DNA of 42,209 nt from Flavobacterium cyanobacteriorum (GCF_002251835.1 NZ_NOXV01000305.1:1-42209); one strand, 5' to 3'; counted from the stretch's first letter, positions 16,371-25,159 are shown. Translations and numbers: made by a program. The notes: generated from the letters alone by a model not told the origin.

Positions 16371-17864
16371 TTACTGGCAGCTGCTTTCTGCCTGCAGGTA
16401 GGCCCTGCCCAGGTAATGCAGTATTGATGATGCCGTAAAAGCCTGTGTACCTGTTTCGGCAACGCCTATATCAGCAGAAAGGCCATGCAGGTATACCCCG
16501 AAAACAGCCGCATCGGCAGGAGTGTACTGCTGTGCAATAAGCCCTGTGATAAGCCCTGCCAGCACATCGCCGCTGCCCCCTGTAGCCAGTGCCGCGTTGC
16601 CCGTGCTGTTTACATATACAGCATCGCCATTTACTACAAGTGTGCGGGCATCTTTGGCTACAATAATAACAGAATGCTTTTTTGAAAATGCTTTAAGCTT
16701 GTCTATTTTATCGAAATCATCATTCCAGGTGCCCATAAGGCGTTCCAGTTCTTTAGGGTGTGGCGTTATTACAGATTTTGGCGGCAAAAGCTCAAGCCAC
16801 TGCAGATTTTCGGAAAGTATGTTTAGCGCATCGGCATCAACAACCATGGGAATCTTATTATCAAACAAAAAGTTATGCAGTGCCTGCTGTGTCTCTTCAT
16901 CGGTACCCATACCCGGGCCAATAGCTATTGCTGCCGGCTTCAGTGCAAAAGCAATTTCCTGCAGGTGTGTTTCGCCGTTGGTAAGCACCATGGCTTCAGG
17001 GAAGGATGCCTGTAAGGGCACATAGCCACATTGGGGCACTAAAGCCGTTACCAGGCCGCAGCCCGAGGTGAGCGCTGCCCTCGCTGCAAGATGGACTGCC
17101 CCGGTTTTGCCGTAGCTGCCACCGATTACAAGCACATGCCCCCGGGTACCTTTATGTGCATAGTAAGGTACAGGCCTGTAAAGCCTGTAGGCCTCAAACT
17201 TGTCGGTAAAATAGTAGCCGGTAACTGTATCATTAATAAAATCTTTATCAAGGCCTATATCAATAATATGCATTTTATTAATATACCTGTAATTACCGGG
17301 AAGGAAAAAAGCCAGCTTAGGGAACTGGAAGGTAAGCACCTCATCAGCTTTTACGGCAAAACCTGTAGGCCTGTCAAGAAAAAGCCCCGAAGGCACATCT
17401 ACTGAAACCACATAGGCGCCGCTATTATTTATCTTCTCTATAATACCTTTATATTCACCGGCCGGCTCCCGTGTAAGGCCGGTGCCGAAAAGGGCATCAA
17501 CCACTACAGCTTTCCCTTTGCCGTAGGATGAAATCTCTGTAGTAGTGTTATAGGGTATGCCTTCCCTGTTTATTTTTTCAAGATTGGCGGCAAAATCAGG
17601 TGAAGGTGTATTTTCACCTGCAATGGTAAGGTGCAGCGTGTATTTGTCATTGCGCAGCAGCCGGGCAATTACCAGCCCGTCTCCCCCATTGTTGCCTTTA
17701 CCGCAAAAAACATGAAAAACAGTCTCTTTATCGGGAAACCGGTTTTTCAGCCATAAATAAACCTCGTTCCCGACGCGTTCCATAAGGCCTCCGGAACTTA
17801 TGCCCTGGCGTATAATTGTTAATCTGTCAGCTTCACGTATCTGGGCGGCATTAAAAATTTTCAT
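16371..17864 (-). CDS. nnr: Bifunctional NAD(P)H-hydrate epimerase / ADP-dependent NAD(P)H-hydrate dehydratase
   Basis: This 497-residue enzyme repairs hydrated NADH and NADPH. The N-terminal epimerase half (residues 1 to about 210) shows CGKGNNGGDGLVIARLL and VVDALFGTGL. The C-terminal ribokinase-like dehydratase half (about 225-490) shows VIGGSYGKTGAVHLAARAAL, AIGPGMGTDEE, VVDADALNIL, VITPHPKELERLMG and the nucleotide-binding ATGGSGDVLAGLITGL. Both halves look complete. It acts in the cytosol. It is upstream of hutH on the same strand with a 71-base gap, so co-transcription is possible but not shown. Confidence 0.95.
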   Translation of the reverse strand: MKIFNAAQIREADRLTIIRQGISSGGLMERVGNEVYLWLKNRFPDKETVFHVFCGKGNNGGDGLVIARLLRNDKYTLHLTIAGENTPSPDFAANLEKINREGIPYNTTTEISSYGKGKAVVVDALFGTGLTREPAGEYKGIIEKINNSGAYVVSVDVPSGLFLDRPTGFAVKADEVLTFQFPKLAFFLPGNYRYINKMHIIDIGLDKDFINDTVTGYYFTDKFEAYRLYRPVPYYAHKGTRGHVLVIGGSYGKTGAVHLAARAALTSGCGLVTALVPQCGYVPLQASFPEAMVLTNGETHLQEIAFALKPAAIAIGPGMGTDEETQQALHNFLFDNKIPMVVDADALNILSENLQWLELLPPKSVITPHPKELERLMGTWNDDFDKIDKLKAFSKKHSVIIVAKDARTLVVNGDAVYVNSTGNAALATGGSGDVLAGLITGLIAQQYTPADAAVFGVYLHGLSADIGVAETGTQAFTASSILHYLGRAYLQAESSCQ

Positions 17865-17917
17865 ACTTCAAAATTGAGCAGGCATTTATAAAAAATCCGT
17901 AAAAGTGATTCTCAGGC

Positions 17918-17947
17918 TTTTAGCGCTTTGTAAAATTATTACATTTG
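17918..17947 (+). promoter_or_regulatory. Candidate promoter of the threonine operon
   Basis: TACATTTG (17940-17947) fits TAnnTTTG, with TTTT at 17918-17921 as a weak -33 element at 18 bases. A start near 17954 would give a leader of about 45 bases before the threonine-rich leader peptide. The nnr gene is divergent from here. Confidence 0.55.
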
Positions 17948-17999
17948 TTACGATATGTATTACAAAAGCAACAAACATTTAACTCAGTTTTATACAAGC

Positions 18000-18080
18000 A
18001 TGGCCACGTTGCCGTGCAATGTTGCCTTTGCCCTTGCTTCTACAACTGCTACAACAACTACTACCCCGTTAGGGGTATAA
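18000..18080 (+). CDS. thrL: Threonine operon leader peptide, 26 residues
   Basis: ATG 18000 opens a 26-codon frame reading MATLPCNVAFALASTTATTTTTPLGV in two parts: a non-polar first half, then seven threonine codons in eight (ACA ACT GCT ACA ACA ACT ACT ACC). The stop is at 18078-18080. It ends 80 bases before thrA, the first gene of the threonine pathway operon. A run of the end-product's codons is the hallmark of ribosome-mediated attenuation. Isoleucine codons are absent, so the likely signal is threonyl-tRNA alone. The peptide itself probably has no other job. A short hairpin TACCCC/GGGGTA overlaps its last codons. Confidence 0.88.
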   Translation: MATLPCNVAFALASTTATTTTTPLGV

Positions 18081-18140
18081 TCATTTACATATCAGCCAAT
18101 AAAGGGATTATTTAATAATAATCAAAAAATAGTTGTTGTA
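18050..18140 (+). promoter_or_regulatory. Thr leader RNA switch: codon run complementary to a site before thrA
   Basis: TACAACAACTA (18050-18060), inside the threonine-codon run, is a perfect 11-base complement of TAGTTGTTGTA (18130-18140), which ends 20 bases before the thrA ATG. Between them are the hairpin TACCCC-GTTA-GGGGTA (18062-18077) and GATTATT-TAAT-AATAATC (18106-18123). ATAATC (18077-18082) could instead pair with GATTAT (18106-18111). No U-tract follows any stem, so classical termination is not evident. A stalled ribosome would block the long pairing and free the thrA upstream region. That direction of control is inferred. Confidence 0.6.
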
Positions 18141-18160
18141 TAACCAATCCAGTTACTATC

Positions 18161-20611
18161 ATGCACATAATCAAATTTGGCGGCACTTCGGTTGCCAACC
18201 CGCAAAATATACTGCAATGCATAAGCATAATTAAAAATAAAATCAATAACGGCCGTGTGGCGGTGGTAGTTTCCGCGCTTGGTGGAATAACCGACCTGCT
18301 ACTAAGTGCGGCACTTGATGCCTCGGCTAAAAAATTAAATTACAAAGAACTATATAACGAAATAGAAGTACGGCATGTTGACGCAGTTGCCGGCCTGATT
18401 CCTGAAAAGAACCAGCCTGAATCGCTGCAAAATGTAAAGCAGGAACTGGAGCATTTGCAAACCCTGCTTGACGGCTGTTACCTGCTTGGTGAGCTTTCTG
18501 AACGCACAAAAGACCTTATCCTTTCTTTTGGCGAGGTGCTTTCCTCCTACATTATGGCTGAAGCCCTAAAAGTACAGGGGGAGGACTGCCGGCTTGCCGA
18601 CTGCCGGGAACTCATAAGGACCAATAACCGGTTTGGCCGCGCCATTGTAAATTTTGAGATAACCAACCTGCATATTCAGCATTTCTTTGACAAGAACAGG
18701 AATACTGTTATAGTACTGCCGGGGTTCATAGCGCAGTCAGAAGACGGTCATGTTACCACACTGGGGCGGGGAGGATCTGATTATACCGCGGCTATTGTTG
18801 CTGCTGCGCTCGATGTGCCGCACCTTGAAATATGGACTGACGTAAGTGGCATTTATACCGCTAACCCCAAGCTGGTAAAACAGGCCAGGAGCATAAGCCA
18901 TATTACTTTTGAGGAAGCTATGGAGCTGTCTCATTTCGGGGCAAAAGTATTGTATCCACCTACTATCCAGCCTATTATTAATAAAAATATTACGCTTACC
19001 ATAAAAAATACCTTTGAGCCGGAGGCACCGGGCAGTATCATTACAAGGCAGGTGCCGGAAGAGAGCCGCAACCCCATTAAAGGCATCAGTAATATTGACG
19101 GTATAACACTTATTACGCTCGAAGGGCCGGGTATGGTGGGTGTATCGGGTTTTTCAAAACGCCTGTTCGAGGTTATTTCCAAAGAAAGCATCAATGTTAT
19201 CTTCATAACACAGGCATCTTCTGAGCATTCTATATGCTTTGGCATTTCTGATGCAGAAGCGCCAAAAGCAAAAGCGGCTATAGATGTGGAGTTTTTATTT
19301 GAGATACGCCAGCAAAAAATAAAGCCTGCCATAGCAGAGAACGGGCTTTCAATTATAGCCGTAGTAGGCGAAAACATGAAGAACCACCAGGGGCTCAGCG
19401 GCAGGATGTTCAGTACCCTGGGGCGCAATAACATCAATATAAGGGCTATTGCACAGGGTGCAAGTGAGCGTAATATTTCAGCCGTAATAGCAAGCAGGGA
19501 CGTTAAGAAAGCGCTGAACAGCCTGCATGAGGAATTTTTTGAGGAAAGTACTGTACAGCTCAACCTGTTTGTAATGGGTATTGGCAATGTGGGCGATAAA
19601 TTCCTGGAACAGGTGCAGCAGCAACGTAAATACCTTAAAGAGCACCTCAACATCAATGTAAGGGTTATAGGGCTCGCCAATTCACGTAAAATGTATTTTG
19701 ATGAGTATGGCATTGCCCTGAAAGACAGGAAGGCGCTCCTTGAAAATGGTGAACCATCAACACATACCGGATTTATAGGGGCTATAAAACGCTTTAACCT
19801 GCGTAACAGCATATTTATTGATAATACTGCCAGCAACGAAGTAGCCATGACCTATGGCAGCTACCTGAAACAAAGCATAGCCGTGGTAACCTGTAACAAG
19901 GTGGCCTGCTCATCAGCTTACAGCCACTATAGTGAACTAAAAAGCCTGTCAAGGCAGTATAGCGCGCCCTTCCTTTTTGAAACCAATGTAGGTGCCGGCC
20001 TGCCAATAATCGATACGCTGAAGAATCTTGTTGCTTCCGGCGACAGGATACGTAAAATACAGGCGGTGCTTTCCGGCAGCCTTAACTTTATTTTTAATAA
20101 CTTTAATGAATCGGTTTCTTTCCATGATGTAGTGAAACAGGCGCAGGAAGAAGGCTATACAGAACCCGATCCTAAGATAGACCTGAGCGGAGTTGACGTA
20201 AAACGAAAACTGGTAATACTAATCCGCGAAAGCGGATACAAAATGGAAATTGAAGATATTGAAAACCGCTCATTCCTGCCCCAAAAATGCCTTGATACGC
20301 AAACCGTTGAGGATTTCTTCAGGTCACTGCAGGACAATGCAACGCATTTTGGGGATCTTTATGCCCGGGCAAAAAGTAAAGGGTGCAGGCTGAAGTTTGT
20401 AGCTACTTTTGAAGAAGGCAACGCGCATGTAGGGCTGGAATTTATACCACAGGAGCACCCCTTTTATAACCTGGAGGGCAAAGATAATATTGTGCTGTTT
20501 TACACCGACAGGTACGCAGATCAGCCGCTTATAATTAAAGGTGCCGGTGCCGGTGCGGCAGTAACAGCTTCGGGCATTTTTGCAGATGTAATACGTATTG
20601 GCAATAAATAG
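18161..20611 (+). CDS. thrA: Bifunctional aspartokinase / homoserine dehydrogenase
   Basis: It phosphorylates aspartate (first step) and reduces aspartate semialdehyde to homoserine (third step), serving threonine, isoleucine and methionine synthesis. The 816 residues split into an aspartokinase (KFGGTSVANPQN at the start; TLGRGGSDYTAAIVA near 205), two ACT-type regulatory segments (about 310-460, including GMVGVSGFSKRLFEV and NHQGLSGRMFSTLGRNNINI) and homoserine dehydrogenase (about 468-816; nucleotide site FVMGIGNVG near 473, later VLSGSLNFIFNNFNE). The ACT region implies allosteric feedback, as in E. coli ThrA. It heads the operon behind the leader peptide, and thrB starts 2 bases after its stop. 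Confidence 0.96.
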   Translation: MHIIKFGGTSVANPQNILQCISIIKNKINNGRVAVVVSALGGITDLLLSAALDASAKKLNYKELYNEIEVRHVDAVAGLIPEKNQPESLQNVKQELEHLQTLLDGCYLLGELSERTKDLILSFGEVLSSYIMAEALKVQGEDCRLADCRELIRTNNRFGRAIVNFEITNLHIQHFFDKNRNTVIVLPGFIAQSEDGHVTTLGRGGSDYTAAIVAAALDVPHLEIWTDVSGIYTANPKLVKQARSISHITFEEAMELSHFGAKVLYPPTIQPIINKNITLTIKNTFEPEAPGSIITRQVPEESRNPIKGISNIDGITLITLEGPGMVGVSGFSKRLFEVISKESINVIFITQASSEHSICFGISDAEAPKAKAAIDVEFLFEIRQQKIKPAIAENGLSIIAVVGENMKNHQGLSGRMFSTLGRNNINIRAIAQGASERNISAVIASRDVKKALNSLHEEFFEESTVQLNLFVMGIGNVGDKFLEQVQQQRKYLKEHLNINVRVIGLANSRKMYFDEYGIALKDRKALLENGEPSTHTGFIGAIKRFNLRNSIFIDNTASNEVAMTYGSYLKQSIAVVTCNKVACSSAYSHYSELKSLSRQYSAPFLFETNVGAGLPIIDTLKNLVASGDRIRKIQAVLSGSLNFIFNNFNESVSFHDVVKQAQEEGYTEPDPKIDLSGVDVKRKLVILIRESGYKMEIEDIENRSFLPQKCLDTQTVEDFFRSLQDNATHFGDLYARAKSKGCRLKFVATFEEGNAHVGLEFIPQEHPFYNLEGKDNIVLFYTDRYADQPLIIKGAGAGAAVTASGIFADVIRIGNK

Positions 20612-20612
20612 T

Positions 20613-21530
20613 ATGGAAGTAAAGATTTTTTGCCCGGCCACTGTTGCCAACGTTTCCTGCGGGTTTGATGTGCTGGGCCTTTGCCTTGACACAGCAGGCG
20701 ACGAAATGCTGGTGGAACGTACCATGCAGCCGGGCGTAAGGATAAAAGAAATTACAGGTGCAAACCTGCCGCTTGACACAGCGCAGAATGTAGCGGGTGT
20801 GGCCGCGACAGCACTGGTGGAAAAACTCCATCCGCCCTATGGATTTGACATTACCATACACAAAAAAATAAAAGCAGGGAGCGGACTGGGCAGCAGTGCA
20901 GCCAGTGCAGCCGGAGCGGTATTCGCTGTAAATCATTTGGTGGGGAATCCGCTCACGCCTAAGGAACTGGTGCATTATGCCATGCAGGGTGAAAAACTTG
21001 CCAGCGGCGCTGCCCATGCCGATAACGTAGCCCCTGCCCTTTTAGGCGGATTTACACTGGTACGGAGTTATGAGCCACTGGATATTATAGAAATCCCGGC
21101 TCCCGAAAACCTGTATGTTGCCATTATACATCCGCATATTGAGGTAAGGACGAAAGATGCACGGGCAGTGCTGAAAGACAGAATTGACTTTAAAAAAGCC
21201 GTTATACAAACAGCTAACCTGGCAGGGCTTATCAGCGGTCTTTACACAGCTGATTTTGACCTTATAGGGCGCTCGCTCCACGATGTGCTGGTAGAGCCGC
21301 TCAGGGCGCATCTTATACCACATTTCAGTTTTATAAAGAAAGCCGCGCTTGATGCCGGCGCGCTGGGTGCCGGTATATCAGGCTCGGGGCCATCTGTTTT
21401 TGCGCTGGCTAAAGGTAACGAAGCCGCAGGGAAAGCCGCAGGCGCTATGGCACAGGTACTGGAAGGCACTGGCATTGATTATGAGATACATGTTTCTAAC
21501 ATAAATCCCGTAGGGATAAAAATAGTATGA
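20613..21530 (+). CDS. thrB: Homoserine kinase
   Basis: A GHMP-family kinase that makes O-phosphohomoserine with ATP in the cytosol. The 305-residue protein begins MEVKIFCPATVANVSCGFD. It has the phosphate-binding GSGLGSSAASAAG at about residues 89-101 and the C-terminal GAGISGSGPSVFAL near 257. ATG 20613 is preferred: it follows the thrA stop by one base and gives the family-typical start, whereas the longer reading starts inside thrA. Its last four bases (ATGA) hold the start of the next gene. Confidence 0.96.
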   Translation: MEVKIFCPATVANVSCGFDVLGLCLDTAGDEMLVERTMQPGVRIKEITGANLPLDTAQNVAGVAATALVEKLHPPYGFDITIHKKIKAGSGLGSSAASAAGAVFAVNHLVGNPLTPKELVHYAMQGEKLASGAAHADNVAPALLGGFTLVRSYEPLDIIEIPAPENLYVAIIHPHIEVRTKDARAVLKDRIDFKKAVIQTANLAGLISGLYTADFDLIGRSLHDVLVEPLRAHLIPHFSFIKKAALDAGALGAGISGSGPSVFALAKGNEAAGKAAGAMAQVLEGTGIDYEIHVSNINPVGIKIV

Positions 21531-22267
21531 AAAGAACACTATTAAAAATTATAACAATTGTTTTTATCGTACTATTCGCTTTTATATATATTTGGCTTGA
21601 AAGCTTTTACTATACGGATTTAACTTGTGGATGTAGCTCGGCATGCTCAAGTTTTTATATATCTAAAACTGATAAAATTATTGGTTATATTATAATTTTT
21701 TTATCCGTCATTGTTATTACTGTCAGCCTTTGGAAGTTCCGCAAAATTTCTCGTTGGTGGTCTATTTTAGGATTACTTCTACTAGGCACTGCAATATATG
21801 GTAATAGTTTGATGTTTTTTAACCCAAATATATGCGGTTCATCTCTTAATGAATCGTACTTGTACTTCTTTAGTAATAAGATTGGTGATTGGGCAAAAAC
21901 TGATTCAGAACACATTAACATGGACAGCCTGAAATTGCGAAAGCTTGATGGTAAATTTTTAGGATATTATTATCTAAATAATGATTTAATTATTTACAGG
22001 ATTGGTAAAAAGCCAATAACTCTTCATACAAATTTTTTATTTTGGAATATTTGTAAACAAGAAATTACAAAACATATATCTTATGGATTAGATTCTTACC
22101 ATCTGCCTGATAATAGTGAAGAAATGACAATACTTTTAGGTGGACAAGATATGCCTATTCAAGCCTTTATGCAGGAAGTAAACTACAATAACTTTAGTAA
22201 GGGGTTGAAGTACCAAAAACTTTTAAAGTTTGATGACGGAACAACACGCCTTTATATTTACAGATAA
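21527..22267 (+). CDS. Unknown membrane protein inserted between thrB and thrC
   Basis: I do not recognise this 246-residue protein. It has three N-terminal membrane segments (about residues 4-24, 48-67 and 76-94; for example TLLKIITIVFIVLFAFIYIW and KIIGYIIIFLSVIVITVSLW). They are interrupted by a cysteine-rich loop LTCGCSSACSSFY (about 33-45) and followed by a polar domain of about 150 residues. It overlaps thrB by four bases (ATGA) and ends 3 bases before thrC, so it must be read from the thr operon. Its base composition is clearly more AT-rich than thrA, thrB or thrC, a sign of later acquisition. A role in threonine synthesis is neither shown nor needed; the place may simply give expression. 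Confidence 0.8.
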   Translation: MKRTLLKIITIVFIVLFAFIYIWLESFYYTDLTCGCSSACSSFYISKTDKIIGYIIIFLSVIVITVSLWKFRKISRWWSILGLLLLGTAIYGNSLMFFNPNICGSSLNESYLYFFSNKIGDWAKTDSEHINMDSLKLRKLDGKFLGYYYLNNDLIIYRIGKKPITLHTNFLFWNICKQEITKHISYGLDSYHLPDNSEEMTILLGGQDMPIQAFMQEVNYNNFSKGLKYQKLLKFDDGTTRLYIYR

Positions 22268-22270
22268 CTC

Positions 22271-23557
22271 ATGAAATACTACAGCTTAAACAACCATAAC
22301 AGCAAAGCTTCCTTCAAAGAAGCTGCGGTTACAGGCATTGCACCTGATAAAGGCCTTTATTTCCCTGAAACAATTCCGCAGCTTGAATCAGGATTTATAA
22401 ACAATATTGAAGACTACAGCAACACTGAAATTGCCGTTAAAGCCATTACACCCTTCATCGGGGACGAGATACCCCCGGATAAACTGCGGGAAATTGTGGA
22501 GGAAACCCTGGCTTTCAGTTTCCCACTGGTACAGGTAGATGAGGATGTATATGCGCTTGAGCTTTTCCATGGCCCTACCCTTGCTTTTAAAGATGTAGGC
22601 GCAAGGTTTATGTCGCGCTGCCTCCGTTATTTTTTACAGGACGATAAGAAGGAAGTAACCGTTTTGGTAGCCACTTCGGGTGATACGGGAGGGGCGGTCG
22701 CCAGTGGTTTCCTTGGGGTTGAAGGTATAAAGGTTGTGATATTATACCCCTCAGGCAAAGTAAGCGATGTTCAGGAACGCCAGCTCACAACGCTTGGGCA
22801 GAACATAACAGCACTTGAGGTAAGCGGCACTTTTGACGATTGCCAGGACATGGTAAAGCAGGCTTTTCTTGATGATGAGCTGAAAGGGCTGAACCTTACT
22901 TCGGCCAATTCCATAAATATTGCCCGCTGGCTGCCGCAAATGTTCTACTACTTTTTTGCGTATAAAGAACTCCGAAAAAACGGCAGGCCTTTAGTAGTAT
23001 CAGTGCCAAGCGGCAATTTCGGGAATATCTGCGCCGGTATGATGGCAAAAAAAATGGGACTGCCCATCATGCATTTTATTGCCGCCACCAATGCCAATGA
23101 TACCGTTCCCCGGTATATGGAATCGCGCCGGTATGTCCCCATGCCTGCTGTTGAAACACTTTCAAATGCCATGGACGTAAGCAACCCCAGTAATTTTGTA
23201 CGCATATTGGAGCTTTTTGGCCCTGAAAGCCTTTCACAGGAATTGTCGTCCTATAGTTTCACGGATGAAGAAACCCTGAAAACCATTGCACAGCTGCACA
23301 AAAACCACCACTACCTGCCTGACCCGCACGGTGCGGTAGGGTACCTTGGCCTGAAGAAGTTCATGAAAACCAATCCCGGTGTTACAGGCGTGTTTTTAGA
23401 AACTGCACATCCTGTAAAGTTTGGCGAAAGTATTACAGGCAATTTCGGGATTAAAATTGCGCTGCCCGGGCAGATTAAAACCTTAATGTACCTGGAAAAA
23501 AAGAAAATTCAAATAGAAAATTATGAAGGTTTGAAAAAAGTTTTAGCCAAAATATAA
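22271..23557 (+). CDS. thrC: Threonine synthase
   Basis: The PLP enzyme that converts O-phosphohomoserine to threonine, the last pathway step. In the 428-residue protein the PLP lysine is in LAFKDVGARFMSR (about Lys107), with VATSGDTGGAVASGF for phosphate/PLP binding near 138, SANSINIARWLPQMFYYF near 214 and VPSGNFGNICAGMMAK near 246. The N-terminus MKYYSLNNHN is typical of the long bacterial form. It is the last gene of the operon, and an intrinsic terminator begins directly after its stop. Confidence 0.96.
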   Translation: MKYYSLNNHNSKASFKEAAVTGIAPDKGLYFPETIPQLESGFINNIEDYSNTEIAVKAITPFIGDEIPPDKLREIVEETLAFSFPLVQVDEDVYALELFHGPTLAFKDVGARFMSRCLRYFLQDDKKEVTVLVATSGDTGGAVASGFLGVEGIKVVILYPSGKVSDVQERQLTTLGQNITALEVSGTFDDCQDMVKQAFLDDELKGLNLTSANSINIARWLPQMFYYFFAYKELRKNGRPLVVSVPSGNFGNICAGMMAKKMGLPIMHFIAATNANDTVPRYMESRRYVPMPAVETLSNAMDVSNPSNFVRILELFGPESLSQELSSYSFTDEETLKTIAQLHKNHHYLPDPHGAVGYLGLKKFMKTNPGVTGVFLETAHPVKFGESITGNFGIKIALPGQIKTLMYLEKKKIQIENYEGLKKVLAKI

Positions 23558-23588
23558 CCTGTAACATTTGCATATACAGGATTTTTTA
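23558..23588 (+). terminator. Intrinsic terminator of the threonine operon
   Basis: CCTGTA (23558-23563) pairs with TACAGG (23575-23580), followed by ATTTTTTAT. It begins directly after the thrC stop. The stem is short (6 bp) but the T run and position fit. Confidence 0.7.
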
Positions 23589-23612
23589 TCCTATATTTAA
23601 AATCTTAAATAA

Positions 23613-23918
23613 ATGTTAATGGAAAATTCTACGCAAACTTTAGACTCAGACAAGGCCCATGCACTTGCTGCCAACATGATTGTTAACCAGAATAAAAACA
23701 ATTATGAAGTAAAACAGGCATTAATGCTTCAAGGGCTTTCTGAAGCTGATGCTGCCATTGTTGTTGATAATGTTGAAATAATGATAGACGATGCCCAGAA
23801 GGCTAAGGCAAGAAAAGATATGTTATGGGGCGCGGTATGGTGTATAGGTGGTACAATAATAACTATAGCTACCTATTCAGCAGCCAGTGGCGGAGGCCGT
23901 TATGTAGTGGCCTGGTGA
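23613..23918 (+). CDS. Small membrane protein, probably truncated by an in-frame TGA
   Basis: The frame gives 101 residues: a helical N-terminal part (VNQNKNNYEVKQALMLQGLSEADAAIVVDNV), a basic KAKARKD stretch, then one membrane segment (MLWGAVWCIGGTIITIATYS) and a stop in YVVAW-TGA. Directly after the TGA the same frame continues for 18 sense codons (AILFGGVQFIRGLINWTK) to a TAG at 23973. The continuation is hydrophobic and looks like the second membrane helix of proteins ending YVVAWGAIxFGGxQF, a motif I recall from Bacteroidota. A single GGA to TGA change would explain it. The function is unknown. The shorter product may still be made. Starts at 23613 or 23619 are both possible. Confidence 0.65.
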   Translation: MLMENSTQTLDSDKAHALAANMIVNQNKNNYEVKQALMLQGLSEADAAIVVDNVEIMIDDAQKAKARKDMLWGAVWCIGGTIITIATYSAASGGGRYVVAW

Positions 23919-23975
23919 GCCATTTTATTTGGAGGTGTCCAGTTCATAAGAGGACTGATAAACTGGACAAAATAG
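23916..23975 (+). pseudogene. In-frame tail cut off by TGA from the preceding small membrane protein
   Basis: TGA at 23916-23918 is followed in the same frame by 18 codons encoding a second hydrophobic helix, then TAG at 23973-23975. There is no frameshift, only the one stop. Nonsense mutation is the simplest reading. Readthrough cannot be excluded. Confidence 0.6.
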
Positions 23976-24021
23976 CCTTTCTCTATAAATAAATCATAAT
24001 CTTTTAACATACAGATTCTAC

Positions 24022-24049
24022 AATGCTGAATTTTCAATAATTTAGCATT
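24022..24049 (+). other. 11-bp hairpin upstream of gcvT
   Basis: AATGCTGAATT (24022-24032) pairs with AATTTAGCATT (24039-24049), one G-T, loop TTCAAT. It ends 22 bases before the gcvT start. No T run follows, so it is not a standard terminator. I see no glycine-riboswitch core. It may be a 5' leader structure or chance. Confidence 0.35.
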
Positions 24050-24071
24050 ATCTAACATTTCCTGACCAATA

Positions 24072-25154
24072 ATGAAAAATACTGCGCTTACGCACATTCA
24101 TGAACAACTTGGGGCCAAGATGGTTCCTTTTGCGGGTTTTAACATGCCCGTTCAGTATGAGGGGGTTAATATTGAGCACGAAACCGTGAGGAACGGTGTA
24201 GGTGTTTTTGATGTTTCCCATATGGGTGAATTCCTGCTATCAGGCCCTAATGCACTGGAGCTGATACAGAAAGTAACCACAAATGATGCTTCTGTACTTA
24301 CCGTGGGCAGGGCTCAATATTCGTGCCTGCCAAATGAAAACGGCGGCATTGTAGATGACCTTATCGTCTATAAAATCAAGGAAGACCAGTATTTACTGGT
24401 AGTTAACGCGTCAAACATTGAAAAAGACTGGAACTGGATTTCCTCTAAAAATGATATGGGAGTAGATATGCGCAACATATCAGACGAGTATTCCCTGCTT
24501 GCCATACAGGGCCCAAAGGCTGTTGAGGCCATGCAGCCTTTAACGTCTGTTGACCTGTCTGCCATTAAATATTATCATTTTGAGGTAGCTGATTTTGCGG
24601 GTATTGAGCATGTTATTATTTCCGCTACGGGATATACCGGCAGTGGCGGATTTGAAATATACGCTAAAAATACCGAAATTGAGCAGATATGGAACCGCGT
24701 ATTTGAAGCCGGGGCTGCTTTTGGAATAAAACCAATAGGCCTTGCTGCCCGCGATACACTTCGCCTTGAAATGGGCTTTTGCCTGTACGGCAACGACATA
24801 AATGACAGCACGTCGCCGCTTGAGGCAGGACTGGGCTGGATAACTAAATTCAATAAGGAATTTGTAAACGCTGAAGCGCTTAAAAAGCAGAAAGAAGAAG
24901 GCGTACAGCGAAAGCTGGTAGGCTTTGAATTAACAGAAAGAGGCATTCCGCGCCACGATTATGAAATTGTGGATAAAGACGGCAACATTATTGGCATTGT
25001 AACATCAGGCACCATGTCGCCTTCCCTTAACAAAGGTATCGGCCTGGGGTATGTACCGGCAGGGTTTGCCACTCCTGATAGTGAAATATTTATCCGGATA
25101 CGAAATAAAGATATCCCTGCGAAAGTTGTAAAACTGCCTTTTTACAAAAAATAA
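24072..25154 (+). CDS. gcvT: Glycine cleavage system aminomethyltransferase (T protein)
   Basis: It transfers the methylene group from the aminomethyl-lipoyl H protein to tetrahydrofolate, releasing ammonia. The 360 residues carry the family landmarks [15 protein letters not shown] (about residues 16-30), [11 protein letters not shown] (about 43-53), [38 protein letters not shown] (about 187-200) and [20 protein letters not shown] (about 226-245). The length is normal. The gcvH and gcvP genes are not in the window. It is followed after 5 bases by the tail-specific protease gene, so the two are probably co-transcribed. Confidence 0.96.
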   Translation: MKNTALTHIHEQLGAKMVPFAGFNMPVQYEGVNIEHETVRNGVGVFDVSHMGEFLLSGPNALELIQKVTTNDASVLTVGRAQYSCLPNENGGIVDDLIVYKIKEDQYLLVVNASNIEKDWNWISSKNDMGVDMRNISDEYSLLAIQGPKAVEAMQPLTSVDLSAIKYYHFEVADFAGIEHVIISATGYTGSGGFEIYAKNTEIEQIWNRVFEAGAAFGIKPIGLAARDTLRLEMGFCLYGNDINDSTSPLEAGLGWITKFNKEFVNAEALKKQKEEGVQRKLVGFELTERGIPRHDYEIVDKDGNIIGIVTSGTMSPSLNKGIGLGYVPAGFATPDSEIFIRIRNKDIPAKVVKLPFYKK

Positions 25155-25159
25155 CCGCT

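Noticed and set aside
18931-19848. 305-codon open frame on the minus strand opposite thrA
   Set aside because: Same reason: antisense of a conserved enzyme, no recognisable domain and no promoter.
24000-24071. Glycine riboswitch before gcvT
   Set aside because: Only a single simple hairpin is present; the conserved core segments of the glycine aptamer are not visible.
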